Assembly: GCF_000242455.2 (NCBI RefSeq)
Contig: NC_019892.1
Coordinates: forward strand, 558,001-622,000
Direction of reading: 5' to 3'
Source: Singulisphaera acidiphila DSM 18658
Lineage (GTDB): Bacteria > Planctomycetota > Planctomycetia > Isosphaerales > Isosphaeraceae
Length of the DNA: 64,000 bases
In this document: one piece after another, positions 55,306-64,000 of the stretch
Position numbering within the stretch: position 1 is the first letter of the stretch
Layout: each line of letters begins with the position of its first letter
Position numbers and translations under genes: made by a program
The notes under the pieces: generated by a model
Databases searched by the model: none
The model's input: the letters and a program-made list of their open reading frames with translations, nothing else
Told to the model about the DNA's origin: nothing

Positions 55306-55686
55306 TTAGACCCGCCGCTTCTTCGGGGGACGGCAGCCGTTGTGCGGCAGCGGGGTGACGTCTTCGATCGCCTTGATCGAGAGGCCGGAAGCCTGCAGCG
55401 CGGTGATGGCGCTCTCACGGCCGGAGCCGGGCCCCTTGACCTTGACCTCGACTTCTTTGACCCCGTACTTGGTCGCGGTGGCTGCCGCGGTCTCGGCGGC
55501 TCGTTGGGCGGCGAAGGGAGTGCTCTTGCGGCTCCCCTTGAAGCCCACGGTCCCGGACGAGGCCCAGCACAACGCGTCGCCGTTGGGGTCGGTGATCGTG
55601 ACCGTCGTGTTGTTGAACGTTGCCTTGATATGCACGACAGCCCGGCTGACGTTGCGTCGTGTCTTCCGCTTCTTGGCCTTGGCCAC
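55306..55686 (-). CDS. rpsK: 30S ribosomal protein uS11
   Basis: 126 residues: [51 protein letters not shown] and the conserved end [25 protein letters not shown]. It forms part of the platform of the small subunit. It is separated from rpsM by 260 bp and from rpsD by 259 bp, which is long for this operon. Confidence 0.97.
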   Translation of the reverse strand: MAKAKKRKTRRNVSRAVVHIKATFNNTTVTITDPNGDALCWASSGTVGFKGSRKSTPFAAQRAAETAAATATKYGVKEVEVKVKGPGSGRESAITALQASGLSIKAIEDVTPLPHNGCRPPKKRRV

Positions 55687-55946
55687 GGGTCCGTTGCTCC
55701 CTGGTCGAATCTCGAAATGGAAACGAGAAAACGATACCGAACTCGCGACTCCCGGATGGTTCGCGAACCAAAGAAAGAGACCTCAAGTCCCTTACTGTGG
55801 TCCCTTCTGGTCCCGGCCAACCCTACGGTCAGCCGGTCACAACCGGGTGAGCTCAGATCGTCGCGGCGCTGGCGGTTCGCGAAACCAGGCGGATCCAGTC
55901 CAGGCCGGTGAGGGCGAGAACGAAGCCGCAAGACTTCGCGATCCAC

Positions 55947-56330
55947 TTAGCGCATTTCCTTGACGCCCTTCTTACCGGCGACCGTCTTCCGCGGTCCCTT
56001 GCGGGTCCGGGCGTTGGTTCGGGTCCGCTGTCCATGAACCGGCAACCCTTTACGGTGCCGAAGGCCACGGTAGCAGCCGATGTCGCGCAGCCGAGAGATG
56101 GCCTGCTGGACCTGACGACGAAGTTGGCCTTCGACGACGTACTCGCTATCGAGCAGAGCCGCCAATTTGGCCAGGTCGTCTTCGGTCAGGTCTTTCGAAC
56201 GCTTGTCAGGGCTAATTCCCGTCCGTTCGCAAAGTTGCTCGGCAAGGAACGGCCCGATCCCGTAAATGTAGCGCAGCGCGATAACGGTGCGCTTGTCGTT
56301 CGGGATATCGACACCGAGGATACGAGGCAT
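55947..56330 (-). CDS. rpsM: 30S ribosomal protein uS13
   Basis: 127 residues: [78 protein letters not shown]. It sits in the head of the 30S subunit and contacts the P-site tRNA. It follows rpmJ by 70 bp, the usual alpha-operon order. Confidence 0.97.
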   Translation of the reverse strand: MPRILGVDIPNDKRTVIALRYIYGIGPFLAEQLCERTGISPDKRSKDLTEDDLAKLAALLDSEYVVEGQLRRQVQQAISRLRDIGCYRGLRHRKGLPVHGQRTRTNARTRKGPRKTVAGKKGVKEMR

Positions 56331-56400
56331 CCGTCCTATCTCCGTGAAGCAAGAACGTGGAGTGGCGTGGGCATAGCTCCGAGCCGAGGTCGGCGCGTCC

Positions 56401-56514
56401 TCAGCCTTGCCGCTGCTTGTGGCGGGGGTTTTCGCAGATCACGTACACTTTACCCCGGCGGCGAACGATCTTGCAGTGTTCGCAAATCCGCTTGACGCTG
56501 GATCGGATCTTCAT
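56401..56514 (-). CDS. rpmJ: 50S ribosomal protein bL36, zinc-binding form
   Basis: 37 residues, [20 protein letters not shown] followed by [17 protein letters not shown]. The C-x2-C ... C-x4-H set binds zinc. The frame upstream of 56514 has no homology, so the start is secure. A candidate promoter and a hairpin lie in the 230-bp spacer upstream, where infA is found in many bacteria. Confidence 0.97.
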   Translation of the reverse strand: MKIRSSVKRICEHCKIVRRRGKVYVICENPRHKQRQG

Positions 56515-56557
56515 CGGACTCCCAACTCTCTTTCCTAACATCGCGAGGCCGAACCAC

Positions 56558-56584
56558 GAGGCAGCCCTCGCTGAGGGTTGCCTC
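56558..56584 (-). other. stem-loop in the leader before rpmJ
   Basis: GAGGCA-CCCTC arms pair across a 3-nt loop with one internal mismatch (11 of 12 pairs). It lies between the candidate promoter and the rpmJ start and has no T-tract, so it is not a terminator. It may be a ribosomal-protein binding site. Confidence 0.4.
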
Positions 56585-56623
56585 GTTGAGAATCCCAATC
56601 CAGTCCTGAGGCCGAATTGGGCC

Positions 56624-56652
56624 AATATACAGACCACCCTGAGATTCCGCAA
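56624..56652 (-). promoter_or_regulatory. candidate sigma-70-type promoter before rpmJ
   Basis: On the minus strand TTGCGG (56652-56647), a 17-bp spacer, and TATATT (56629-56624). The -10 matches consensus at five of six positions and the -35 at its TTG. The predicted transcript starts near 56617 with about a 100-nt leader to rpmJ. The spacer is otherwise too AT-poor for chance TATATT to be common. Confidence 0.45.
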
Positions 56653-56744
56653 GACCGGAATCATCCGAGTGAAAAAAGGATTTGCCAGCGAGGTTGAGCT
56701 TGGCTCACGCGAAGTGGCGGCCAGTCGACCTCTTTGGCTCGACG

Positions 56745-57527
56745 TCAGTCTTCCAGGCAGGTCAGGATGCGCGGGCCCTCCGTGGTCATGGCGACGGTGT
56801 GTTCAAAGTGGGCACTGGCCCGTCGATCCTTGGTCTCAACAGTCCAACCGTCGTCGAGGGTTCGCACATCCTTGGTCCCGATGGCGACCATCGGTTCGAT
56901 CGCCAGGACAAGTCCGGGCTCGAGCTTGATGTCGTGCTTGCGAAGAGCCTTGCTGACGAAGTTGGGAACTTGCGGCTCTTCGTGCATATCCTGACCGATA
57001 CCGTGGCCGACAAACTTCTCGACCACGTACATCCCCTGGCTCTTGACGTACTGTTCCATCAGGCCGGCCACTTCAGACCAGGTCCGACATCGTGCCATGG
57101 CCCGAATCGCCAGGTCAAGCGTCTCCGAGGTGACGTCCAAAAGCTTTTGGACCTCAGGTTGGATCGCGCCGATCGGCAGTGTGACGGCCGAGTCACCACA
57201 CCAACCATTGATCTTGCAGCCGGTGTCGATCGAGACCACGTCCCCTTCGCGGAGCGGGCGGTGGTTGGGGATCCCGTGAACGACCTGTTCGTTGACGCTC
57301 GCGCAGATGACCGCCGGGAACGGTGGCTTCCCCTTGACCGAGCTCGGATAGCCACGGAACAAGGGGATCGCCTTGTGCTCACGAAAGATGGCGACAACCG
57401 CATCGTCGAGTTCGGCGGTGGTAGCGCCGGGCACGGCAAGTTGGCGGACCCGGTCGAGGGCCTTGGCGACCACTCGACCCGCCTCGCGCATCAGAGCGAT
57501 TTCACGGGGGCTTTTCAGCTTGAGCAC
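56745..57527 (-). CDS. map: type I methionine aminopeptidase
   Basis: 260 residues: [22 protein letters not shown] at the start, then the metal ligands D in [24 protein letters not shown] (two aspartates), H in [20 protein letters not shown] in [12 protein letters not shown], and E in [14 protein letters not shown]. It removes initiator methionine from nascent proteins. It follows secY by 109 bp; adk, usually between them, is absent. Confidence 0.97.
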   Translation of the reverse strand: MLKLKSPREIALMREAGRVVAKALDRVRQLAVPGATTAELDDAVVAIFREHKAIPLFRGYPSSVKGKPPFPAVICASVNEQVVHGIPNHRPLREGDVVSIDTGCKINGWCGDSAVTLPIGAIQPEVQKLLDVTSETLDLAIRAMARCRTWSEVAGLMEQYVKSQGMYVVEKFVGHGIGQDMHEEPQVPNFVSKALRKHDIKLEPGLVLAIEPMVAIGTKDVRTLDDGWTVETKDRRASAHFEHTVAMTTEGPRILTCLED

Positions 57528-57636
57528 GATTCGTTTCGTTCCAACCCGGTCCGCGGAGTGGCGGAGGACAGTGACACTTCAAAAAAACCTGACGCCTCTC
57601 GTCTCTTGGCGATGGCCCGAGTCGATATCGTCCCGA

Positions 57637-59016
57637 TCAACGCTTGCTGACCAGACCCCCGTAATTCCTCATGATCAGGTGGCTGTCGATCTTCTGCACC
57701 AGGTCCAGGCAGACGCTGATGACGATCAAGAGCCCCGTACCGCCAAGGAATGACGCAATCGTGAAGTCAACGTTCAAGGCGTTCTGGACAAGGGTCGGAA
57801 TCACGGCGACCAGGCTCAAGAAGGCCGCACCGACATAGGTGATCCGGAGCATGACCTTCTCAAGGTAATCCGCAGTGCGTCGTCCTGGGCGGTAGCCCGG
57901 GATGAAACTGCCGTAGTCCTTGAGATTCTCCGACATATCCTTCGGGTTGAACGTGATCGCCGTCCAGAAGTAGCAGAAGAAGTAGATCAGCACGATGTAG
58001 AACAGCGTGTAGACATAACCCTGCTTCTGGAAGGCGTCCGACAGCTCTTGGGCAAAGGTCGCGAACGCGGACCAGATACTCCAGGTGTCGGCGTTCTGCC
58101 ACTTCGCCGTGGCCCTCGCCATACCGTTGAGGATAAACGAGGGGAAGATGAGCAGGCTGGAGGCGAAGATGATCGGCATCACGCCCGCCTGATTCACCTT
58201 GAGCGGCAGATACTGTCGGGTGCCGCCGAAGACCCGCCGTCCGCGAACATGCTTGGCCGACTGGGTCGGGATTCGTCGCTGGCTTTCGGTGATCGCGATC
58301 ACGCCCACGACAACCGCAACGAACAGGCCGATCAAGAGGACGATGGTGGTGAGCGGATACTTGCCGGCGTCGGCCGTCAGCCGCGGGGTCGCGTTTTCCC
58401 AGAGCTGTTTCATCGCCAGGGGCATGCGTGCCAGGATCCCGGCCATGATCAGCAGGCTGATCCCGTTGCCGATGCCGTACTCGTCAATCTGCTCGCCGAT
58501 CCACATCAGGAAGATCGTGCCGGCGGTCATGATCGAGACGCAGACTAAGCCGTCCCAGAAGTTTTGGTGCGCCGGTAAGACGACACCCATCTGGGGACTC
58601 ATCATGTATTGGACCCAGAAAGCGCTCTGGATGGCGCAGAGTATGACGGTGGCGTACCGCGTATACTCATTGATTTTCTTCCGACCGCTCTCCCCCTCCT
58701 TCATCATCGCTTCAAGCGAAGGGACGACGCTGCCGAGGAGTTGGAAGATAATCGAAGCGGAGATGTACGGCATGATCCCAAGGCCGAAGATGGTGCTCAT
58801 CCCGATCGAGGTGCCACCGAACATGGCGACGGTGCCGAAGAGCTTGCCCGCGGCGTTCTGGCTCTGTTGTTCTTGCCAGTTCTTGAGCTGGTCCTGGTTA
58901 ACGATCGGCAGGGGTACGTAGAACCCGAGTCGATAGATTGCCAGGAACATGAGCGTCATCAGGATCTTGCGCTGAAGCTCGGGCACCTTGAATAGGATCG
59001 TGTAGAGCTTGCCCAC
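57637..59016 (-). CDS. secY: preprotein translocase subunit SecY
   Basis: 459 residues with about ten membrane helices. Landmarks: LRRKILMTLMFLAIYRLGFYVPLPIV-type helix 1, the plug region, GIGNGISLLIMAGI, RRIPTQSAKHVRGRRVFGGTRQYLPLKVNQAGVMPIIFASSLL, FNPKDMSENLKDYGSFIPGYRPGRRTADYLEKVM and GTGLLIVISVCLDLVQKIDSHL. It is the channel subunit of the Sec translocon. It follows rplO as in most spc operons. Confidence 0.97.
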   Translation of the reverse strand: MGKLYTILFKVPELQRKILMTLMFLAIYRLGFYVPLPIVNQDQLKNWQEQQSQNAAGKLFGTVAMFGGTSIGMSTIFGLGIMPYISASIIFQLLGSVVPSLEAMMKEGESGRKKINEYTRYATVILCAIQSAFWVQYMMSPQMGVVLPAHQNFWDGLVCVSIMTAGTIFLMWIGEQIDEYGIGNGISLLIMAGILARMPLAMKQLWENATPRLTADAGKYPLTTIVLLIGLFVAVVVGVIAITESQRRIPTQSAKHVRGRRVFGGTRQYLPLKVNQAGVMPIIFASSLLIFPSFILNGMARATAKWQNADTWSIWSAFATFAQELSDAFQKQGYVYTLFYIVLIYFFCYFWTAITFNPKDMSENLKDYGSFIPGYRPGRRTADYLEKVMLRITYVGAAFLSLVAVIPTLVQNALNVDFTIASFLGGTGLLIVISVCLDLVQKIDSHLIMRNYGGLVSKR

Positions 59017-59167
59017 GGCGGGACGCCTCCTTAAGGCTGCAGGCAGTCAAAATGCGGACCAGACGGTAGTCGGCAAGAAAAAGACGACGGCGGATACGAC
59101 GGACCAGGGCCACGCGTTGGGAAACGGAGGCCCTGGTGGTTGCGGACGGATCCGCCCTCGGGTGCTC

Positions 59168-59620
59168 TTATTGGACAACGACCGCGGTGCCGCCCGCCGC
59201 GACGATTTTGGCGACGGCCGATTCGCTGAACTTGTGGGCATGGACGGTGAAGGCTTTGGTCAGTTCGCCTTCGCCGAGGATTTTCACCCCGTCGTCATGC
59301 CGGCCTTTGACCAGGCCGCGGGTTCGCAAGACCTCTTCGTTGATCACGGCCCCGGCTTCGTAGCAGGCCTCGATCGCGGAGAGGTTGAGGATCGCATAAT
59401 CCTTGCGGAACGCGCCGTTGACGAATCCACGCTTCGGAACGCGGCGTGCCAGAGGCATCTGGCCGCCTTCGAAGAGGGCGTTGTACTTGAACCCCTGGCG
59501 GGAGGAGTGACCCTTGTGTCCCTTGCCCGAGGTCTTGCCGTGGCCCGACCCGATACCGCGGCCGATCCGCTTCCGCTTCTTATGCTTATGAATGCCTTGA
59601 TCGACGTCGTGAAGTTGCAT
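59168..59620 (-). CDS. rplO: 50S ribosomal protein uL15
   Basis: 150 residues: [20 protein letters not shown], then GRGIGSGHGKTSGKGHKGHSSRQG, the Gly/Lys-rich extension, and MPLARRVPKRGFVN. C-terminal AVAKIVAAGGTAVVVQ is typical. Its ATG overlaps the rpsE stop by one base (TAATG), leaving no place for rpmD (uL30). Confidence 0.97.
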   Translation of the reverse strand: MQLHDVDQGIHKHKKRKRIGRGIGSGHGKTSGKGHKGHSSRQGFKYNALFEGGQMPLARRVPKRGFVNGAFRKDYAILNLSAIEACYEAGAVINEEVLRTRGLVKGRHDDGVKILGEGELTKAFTVHAHKFSESAVAKIVAAGGTAVVVQ

Positions 59621-60105
59621 TACAGAGCCACTCCCCGCAGACGTGCGACTTCGTCTTTGGTCCGCAGTTGCGTCAGGGCGTCGATTGCCGCCTTGACCAG
59701 GTTGAGCTTGTTGGTGGAGCCGTAGCTCTTGGTCAGGATATCAGTGATGCCGGCTGCCTGCACCACGGCGCGGACGGCGCCACCGGCGATCACGCCGGTA
59801 CCCGGGCTGGCCGGGAGCATGACGACGCGTGCTGCGCCAAATTTGCCGATCACGCGGTGGGGAATCGTCCCGCCGCGAAGATTGACTCGGTTCATCTGCT
59901 TGTGAGCGTCTTTGACGCCCTTTTCGACCGCGGGGGGAACTTCGTTGGCCTTGCCGTAACCCCAGGCCACCTGTCCTCGGCTGTTGCCGACGACGACCAG
60001 GGCGTTGAAGCTGAACCGGCGGCCACCTTTGACGACCGCGGCGCAACGGCGAATGGCCACGACGCTTTCCGACCACTCCCCTCGTTCACGACTGTCGCTC
60101 GACAC
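59620..60105 (-). CDS. rpsE: 30S ribosomal protein uS5
   Basis: 161 residues: [51 protein letters not shown], and [47 protein letters not shown]. It is a fidelity-related protein near the mRNA entry site. It is 12 bp after rplR. Confidence 0.97.
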   Translation of the reverse strand: MSSDSRERGEWSESVVAIRRCAAVVKGGRRFSFNALVVVGNSRGQVAWGYGKANEVPPAVEKGVKDAHKQMNRVNLRGGTIPHRVIGKFGAARVVMLPASPGTGVIAGGAVRAVVQAAGITDILTKSYGSTNKLNLVKAAIDALTQLRTKDEVARLRGVAL

Positions 60106-60117
60106 GGCGGGCTCCTA

Positions 60118-60486
60118 TTAGAATTGCAGTCCCGCCTCACGGGCGGCGTCGGCGAGGGCCTGAACCCTGCCATGGTACTTGTAGCTTCGACGGTCGAAAC
60201 AAATCTTGTCAATACCGGCCTGCTTGGCGCGCTCGGCAACCTTGCGTCCAACGGCCGTGGCGGCGGCCTTGTTGCCACCGTAAGCCTGCTCGCCGCGGAC
60301 CTCGGAGTCGAGCGTGCTGGCCGAAGCCAGAGTCGTCCCGTCCTGGTCGTTGATGACTTGGGCGTAGATGTGCTTGGAACTGCGGAAGATGGCCAGGCGA
60401 GGCCGTTCGGGGGTGCCGAAGATTCGCTTGCGGACGTGCCGTTGCCGTCGCAGCCTCCTCGCTTGCACCTGTTTGCGCTCGTTCAC
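60118..60486 (-). CDS. rplR: 50S ribosomal protein uL18
   Basis: 122 residues: [49 protein letters not shown] and [29 protein letters not shown]. It binds 5S rRNA. The order rplF-rplR-rpsE is standard. Confidence 0.97.
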   Translation of the reverse strand: MNERKQVQARRLRRQRHVRKRIFGTPERPRLAIFRSSKHIYAQVINDQDGTTLASASTLDSEVRGEQAYGGNKAAATAVGRKVAERAKQAGIDKICFDRRSYKYHGRVQALADAAREAGLQF

Positions 60487-60579
60487 CGGATGATCCTTTG
60501 CGATGCTCGGGGTTGAGGGACGGCCGGGATCGGCCGGGCGTCCAGCCCTTCAGTTCTTGTATTCAGAGTATGTGGACGA

Positions 60580-61131
60580 TTACTTCGAGCCGAACGCCTT
60601 GCCTGCCTTGCGGCGGACAACCTCGCCCTCGTAGCGAATTCCCTTGCCCTTGTAGGGCTCAGGGGGGCGGACCTTGCGGACCACTGCGGCAAACTGGCCG
60701 ACCGCCTGCTTGTCGGAACCGGTGATAACGATGTGGGTGGGGTCGGGGATCGTGACGGAGACTCCCGCGGGGGCCTCGAGCACGATCTGGTTGGCGAACC
60801 CGACCTGAAGGGCCACGGTGTTGGCCTTCTTCAGTTGGGCCTGGTAGCCGACGCCGACGATCTCGAGTTTCCGGGTGTACCCGTCGGTGACTCCCTGGAC
60901 CATGTTGGCGACCAGGCTGCGGGTCAGGCCGTGGAGCGACCGACTCTCGCGTTCATCATCCGACCGGGTGACGAGAATCTGCTTTTCAGACTCATCGTAC
61001 TTGACCTCGATCTCGGACCGATAGGTAAACGTCAGCTTTCCCTTGGGGCCTTCGACGTTGACTGTCGAGTCGGCCACGGACACTTTCACATTGGCCGGTA
61101 CGGGCACCGGCTTGCGACCGATACGGGACAT
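60580..61131 (-). CDS. rplF: 50S ribosomal protein uL6
   Basis: 183 residues: MSRIGRKPVPVPANVKVSV, GPKGKLTFTYRSEIEV, LHGLTRSLVANMVQGVTDGYTRKLEIVGVGYQAQ, and the end VRPPEPYKGKGIRYEGEVVRRKAGKAFG. Two similar alpha/beta domains as in all uL6. 168 bp separate it from rpsH. Confidence 0.97.
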   Translation of the reverse strand: MSRIGRKPVPVPANVKVSVADSTVNVEGPKGKLTFTYRSEIEVKYDESEKQILVTRSDDERESRSLHGLTRSLVANMVQGVTDGYTRKLEIVGVGYQAQLKKANTVALQVGFANQIVLEAPAGVSVTIPDPTHIVITGSDKQAVGQFAAVVRKVRPPEPYKGKGIRYEGEVVRRKAGKAFGSK

Positions 61132-61299
61132 GGGACCGTCATCCTCTCGCTCTTGAGCACCATCTGGGAGACCGACCGCCCTCGCCGCCGCGATGCGATT
61201 CGGTTGGATCCGTACGAGACCCGAACTCTATGGGAAGGAGGCTAAGCACCCATCCCATCGTGGCCTCCGCCATCGGGCGAAGGGGTTCTTGGGTCGACA

Positions 61300-61695
61300 T
61301 CAATGGATCAGGGCGAGGACCTCGCCGCCGACCTTCTCGGTCCGGGCGCGGCGGTCGCTAACAACCCCGTTGGGGGTGCTGAGGATCTGAATGCCCATGC
61401 CCCCCAGGACCGGTCGCAGATCCTTGTAGCCGCGATAGACCCGGCAGCCGGGCTTGCTGACGCGGTCGATGCGGGTGATCAGTCGCTCGCCGTTCGGCCC
61501 GTACTTCATGTGCAGGCGAAGGGTCTTGGCGGGGAGAGTTTCGAGTTCCTCGAACTCCCAGATGTAACCTTCGTCCTTGAGGACCTGGGCGATCCCGCGG
61601 CGGATCTTGGAGGTGGGCATCTCCACCAGGGGGCGCTCAATCCGGGTCGCATTGCGGATCCGGGTGAGCATGTCGGCGATCGGATCGGTCATCAT
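61300..61695 (-). CDS. rpsH: 30S ribosomal protein uS8
   Basis: 131 residues: MMTDPIADMLTRIRNATRIE, PTSKIRRGIAQVLKDEGYI, SKPGCRVYRGYKDLRPVLGGMGIQILSTPNGVVSDRRARTEKVGGEVLALIH. The final segment is diagnostic for uS8. Two adjacent ATGs (61695, 61692) are possible starts; neither has a strong Shine-Dalgarno. The frame extends upstream to 61866 without homology and overlaps rpsN. Confidence 0.96.
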   Translation of the reverse strand: MMTDPIADMLTRIRNATRIERPLVEMPTSKIRRGIAQVLKDEGYIWEFEELETLPAKTLRLHMKYGPNGERLITRIDRVSKPGCRVYRGYKDLRPVLGGMGIQILSTPNGVVSDRRARTEKVGGEVLALIH

Positions 61696-61843
61696 GGCAG
61701 GGGCAAGTCCCGTCAACCACCACGGGTAACGCGCCTTGGGCCGGCGAGACAGTCGCCGGGAAGGCCGCGTCGGCGCGGCAGGATTGTGCGAAGCGGCTCG
61801 TCGGATTATGACCGACGGCCCGATCAGCTGGTTCCGTTTTCGG

Positions 61844-62029
61844 TTACCAGCTAGCTTTCTTGACACCCGGAATCAGGCCGCGGGCGGCCAGGTTACGGAA
61901 GCAGATTCGGCAGATGCCGAACTTGCGATAGACGGCTCGGGGGCGGCCGCAGAGCTTGCACCGGTTGCGGTGTCGAACCGCGAACTTGGGAGTGCTCTGC
62001 GACTTGATCATCTGGGCTTTGGTCGACAT
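61844..62029 (-). CDS. rpsN: 30S ribosomal protein uS14, zinc (type Z) form
   Basis: 61 residues with [20 protein letters not shown], then [21 protein letters not shown]. The CxxC...CxxC set identifies the short zinc-binding type. It lies between rplE and rpsH as usual. Confidence 0.97.
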   Translation of the reverse strand: MSTKAQMIKSQSTPKFAVRHRNRCKLCGRPRAVYRKFGICRICFRNLAARGLIPGVKKASW

Positions 62030-62104
62030 CGCTGTCTCACCGTCACCTGGGATAGAGGGTCATTCCTGTGAATTCGATCCGGACGACGGTGCCCGGCGAA
62101 TGAC

Positions 62105-62662
62105 TCAACGGGACTTTTGCTGGGGTTGACGGAAGGGCATGCCGATGGCACGCAGGAGTTCCCGGGCCTGATCATCATTGTCCGAAGTCGTGACGATGGT
62201 GATGTCCATGCCCTGGGTGTGCTGGAGTCGGTCGGCGTCGATCTCGGGAAAGACGACCTGCTCGGCCAGACCGAGCGTGTAGTTGCCGTGACCGTCGAAG
62301 CTGTTGAGGTTCACACCTCGGAAGTCACGAATACGAGGGAGGGCGATCGAGATGAGTCGATCGAGGAACTCGTACATCCGCTTGCCGCGGAGGGTGACCT
62401 TGCAGCCGATTTCGTTGCCTTCGCGGAGCCGGAAGCCGGAGACCGAGACCTTGGCCTTGGTGATCAAGGGCTTCTGGCCGCTGATCCGGGTCAGGCTGTC
62501 GACGGCGACGTCGAGCAGGGCCTTGTCTTGCGTGGCGCGGCCGACCCCCATGTTGATGACGACCTTCTCCAGCTTCGGGATCGCCATCTTGTTGGTCAGG
62601 TTGAACTTCTCGGCGATCGCCGGAGCGATCGTCGTATTGTACTGTTCGAGCAAGCGAGCCAT
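62105..62662 (-). CDS. rplE: 50S ribosomal protein uL5
   Basis: 185 residues: [99 protein letters not shown], and [15 protein letters not shown]. It binds 5S rRNA and contacts P-site tRNA. Confidence 0.97.
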   Translation of the reverse strand: MARLLEQYNTTIAPAIAEKFNLTNKMAIPKLEKVVINMGVGRATQDKALLDVAVDSLTRISGQKPLITKAKVSVSGFRLREGNEIGCKVTLRGKRMYEFLDRLISIALPRIRDFRGVNLNSFDGHGNYTLGLAEQVVFPEIDADRLQHTQGMDITIVTTSDNDDQARELLRAIGMPFRQPQQKSR

Positions 62663-62712
62663 TCCGGTCGTCCTTCAAACGCGGAGTTGCGTTTTCTCTT
62701 TGGCTTCGAGTT

Positions 62713-63084
62713 TTATTTCTTGGCGGCCGTGGCGTGTGCCGGCTTGACGGGGCCGACGCTGCCCAGGCTGGCCGAGCACGCCTTGCAGTACCGTTGCTTC
62801 TGGCCGTTTTCCGCGAAGCGGTGACCGATCCGGACGCCTCGCTTGCAGGAGGGGCAGTAGAGCATCACGTTGGACGCGTCGATCGGCATCTCCTTGGAGA
62901 GCCGTCCCCCTTGCTGGTTTTTAGCGCTCGGCTTCAGGTGCTTCCAGACTCGGTTGACCCCCTCGACGACGATCTTGTTTTTCTCGGGGAGGACGCGAAG
63001 CACTTTGGCGATCTTGCGATTCGTGGGGCTGCCCTTGTCGTCGCCCGTGATCACCTCGACCTGATCGTCTTTGCGAATTTGCAT
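62713..63084 (-). CDS. rplX: 50S ribosomal protein uL24 with C-terminal four-cysteine segment
   Basis: 123 residues. The KOW part MQIRKDDQVEVITGDDKGSP is followed by KIAKVLRVLPEKNKIVVEGVNRVWKHLKP and MPIDASNVMLYCPSC. The segment CPSC ... CKAC makes a probable zinc ribbon, as in some but not all bacterial uL24. The Ala/Lys-rich tail is longer than usual. It starts large-subunit assembly. Confidence 0.96.
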   Translation of the reverse strand: MQIRKDDQVEVITGDDKGSPTNRKIAKVLRVLPEKNKIVVEGVNRVWKHLKPSAKNQQGGRLSKEMPIDASNVMLYCPSCKRGVRIGHRFAENGQKQRYCKACSASLGSVGPVKPAHATAAKK

Positions 63085-63184
63085 AGTCAGCTCTTAGCGG
63101 AGTCGTCGTTTGAGTGTGGGGACGCCCCACTGGTCCTCTTCTCAGGCTTGGCGGGCCGCTCCCACCCTTGCGAAACCAGGAAGT

Positions 63185-63565
63185 TTAGACCACTTCGGAG
63201 GCCAGGCTGATGATTTTCATGAACTGGCGTTCGCGGAGCTCACGGGCGATGGCGCCGAAGATCCGGGTCCCGCGCGGGTTCTTCTCGTTGTCGATCAGGA
63301 CGACGGCGTTGCGGTCGAACCTGACATAGGAGCCGTCAATGCGGCGAGTCGAGTTGCGGACGCGGACGATCACGCAGCGGACAACGTCCCCCGCCTTGAC
63401 GTCGCCACCGGGGCTGGCCTTCTTGACGCTGGCGATGATGATGTCGCCGATCCCGGCGGTGCGTCGCTTGTAGTGCGAGGCGCTTCCACCGAGGACCTTG
63501 AAGCACATGACTTCTTTGGCCCCGCTGTTATCGGCGACGTCAAGCCGCGTTTGCATCTGGATCAT
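63185..63565 (-). CDS. rplN: 50S ribosomal protein uL14
   Basis: 126 residues: [68 protein letters not shown] and [44 protein letters not shown]. It lies at the subunit interface. A spacer with palindromes separates it from rpsQ. Confidence 0.97.
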   Translation of the reverse strand: MIQMQTRLDVADNSGAKEVMCFKVLGGSASHYKRRTAGIGDIIIASVKKASPGGDVKAGDVVRCVIVRVRNSTRRIDGSYVRFDRNAVVLIDNEKNPRGTRIFGAIARELRERQFMKIISLASEVV

Positions 63566-63611
63566 GGGACACGCTACCTAAGGGGGATGCCCGCGATTCT
63601 CTTATAAGTAG

Positions 63612-63669
63612 AAAGGTGGACGATGCCCACCGATCCAAACCAAGAAAAAGGTGGACGGCGTCCACCTTT
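63612..63669. repeat. GGTGGAC-type palindromes between rpsQ and rplN
   Basis: AAAGGTGGAC-GGC-GTCCACCTTT (63647-63669) is a perfect 10-bp hairpin. An imperfect relative, AAAGGTGGAC-GAT-GCCCACC, lies just before it at 63612-63631. They resemble the pair at 53184-53236. Confidence 0.8.
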
Positions 63670-63689
63670 AACGTAACGAACGAACGGAA

Positions 63690-64000
63690 TCAGGCCGGCT
63701 TCTGCGCCGCCTCGCCTTCGCCGGCCAGGGCCTGCTGGGCACCTTGCCGAACGATCCGGACGATCCGCCACCGCTTGAGCTTCGAGAGCGGGCGGGTCTC
63801 CATGATCTCGACCACGTCTCCCAGGTGCGAGACGTTCGTTTCGTCGTGCGCGTGGCAGATGGTCCGCCGGCGGAGCAGCTTACCGTACTTGGGGTGGGGG
63901 AAGAGGATTTCGACCTCGACCCGCCGGGTCTTGTTCATCTTGTCGGAAGTCACGACCCCGATCTCCGTCGTGCGCCTGGAGCGGGCGCTGGAGGGGGCGT
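63690..64000 (-). CDS. rpsQ: 30S ribosomal protein uS17; 5' end outside window
   Basis: The minus-strand frame is open to the window edge: ...RSRRTTEIGVVTSDKMNKTR, then RVEVEILFPHPKYGKLLRRRTICHAHDE, GDVVEIMETRPLSKLKRWRIVRIV. The conserved G-x-V-x-S-D-K-M-x-K-T motif spans the GTG at 63953, so that codon is internal and the true start lies beyond 64000. The Ala/Glu-rich tail (about 17 residues) exceeds the usual length. The genes before it (rpmC and others) are not visible. Confidence 0.95.
   Translation of the reverse strand, partial: APSSARSRRTTEIGVVTSDKMNKTRRVEVEILFPHPKYGKLLRRRTICHAHDETNVSHLGDVVEIMETRPLSKLKRWRIVRIVRQGAQQALAGEGEAAQKPA

Overview
The window looks like a chromosomal segment of a planctomycete, most likely a high-GC member of the Isosphaeraceae-type lineage. 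The evidence is the dense set of planctomycete-typical families: DUF1559 pseudopilin-like protein, DUF1501, DUF1549/DUF1553 with planctomycete cytochrome-c motifs, DUF1080, a membrane-bound-dehydrogenase/HEAT/cytochrome-c fusion, and a giant RHS protein with an N-terminal LEPRQML motif. The lineage is inferred from gene content and not from any search.

Layout. 1-4.7 kb: 3' end of an AI-2E-type transporter, a class III aminotransferase, a metal-dependent amidohydrolase and a secreted PepSY-like protein. 4.8-7 kb: OmpR-type two-component pair. 7-10.2 kb: a divergent pair made of a sigma-54 activator whose sensor domain is a PEP-hydrolase-like TIM barrel, and a stand-alone enzyme of the same family. 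The spacer between them holds repeated operator-like sequences and a -24/-12 promoter. 10.4-22 kb: a lipoprotein/DUF1559 pair and a block of secreted sugar/cytochrome-type proteins (GSDH-like fusion; DUF1549/1553-DUF1501-DUF1080 operon). 22-24.8 kb: NarL/NarX-type two-component pair. 25-29.5 kb: an oil-body-associated-protein homologue (DUF1264), a rhodanese, a rhomboid fusion and a lactonase-like amidohydrolase.

29.5-47 kb is an accessory region: decayed IS5, IS630 and IS3 transposases, a resolvase fragment, an orphan FG-GAP fragment, a 2.5k-residue RHS protein, a Phd/VapC-type toxin-antitoxin pair with an extra 52-codon gene, large intergenic hairpins, a secreted trypsin-like protease, and one apparently intact IS701-like element with perfect 15-bp ends and a 5-bp target duplication.

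47-52.7 kb holds a phosphodiesterase-family protein, an RbfA-like gene preceded by a leader peptide and a terminator-like hairpin, RNA 3'-phosphate cyclase, a lipoprotein and a HIT hydrolase. 52.7-64 kb, all on the minus strand, is the spc/alpha ribosomal operon from rpsQ (cut by the window end) to rplQ. It lacks rpmD, adk and infA at their usual places, and has long spacers containing small palindromes and a candidate internal promoter before rpmJ.
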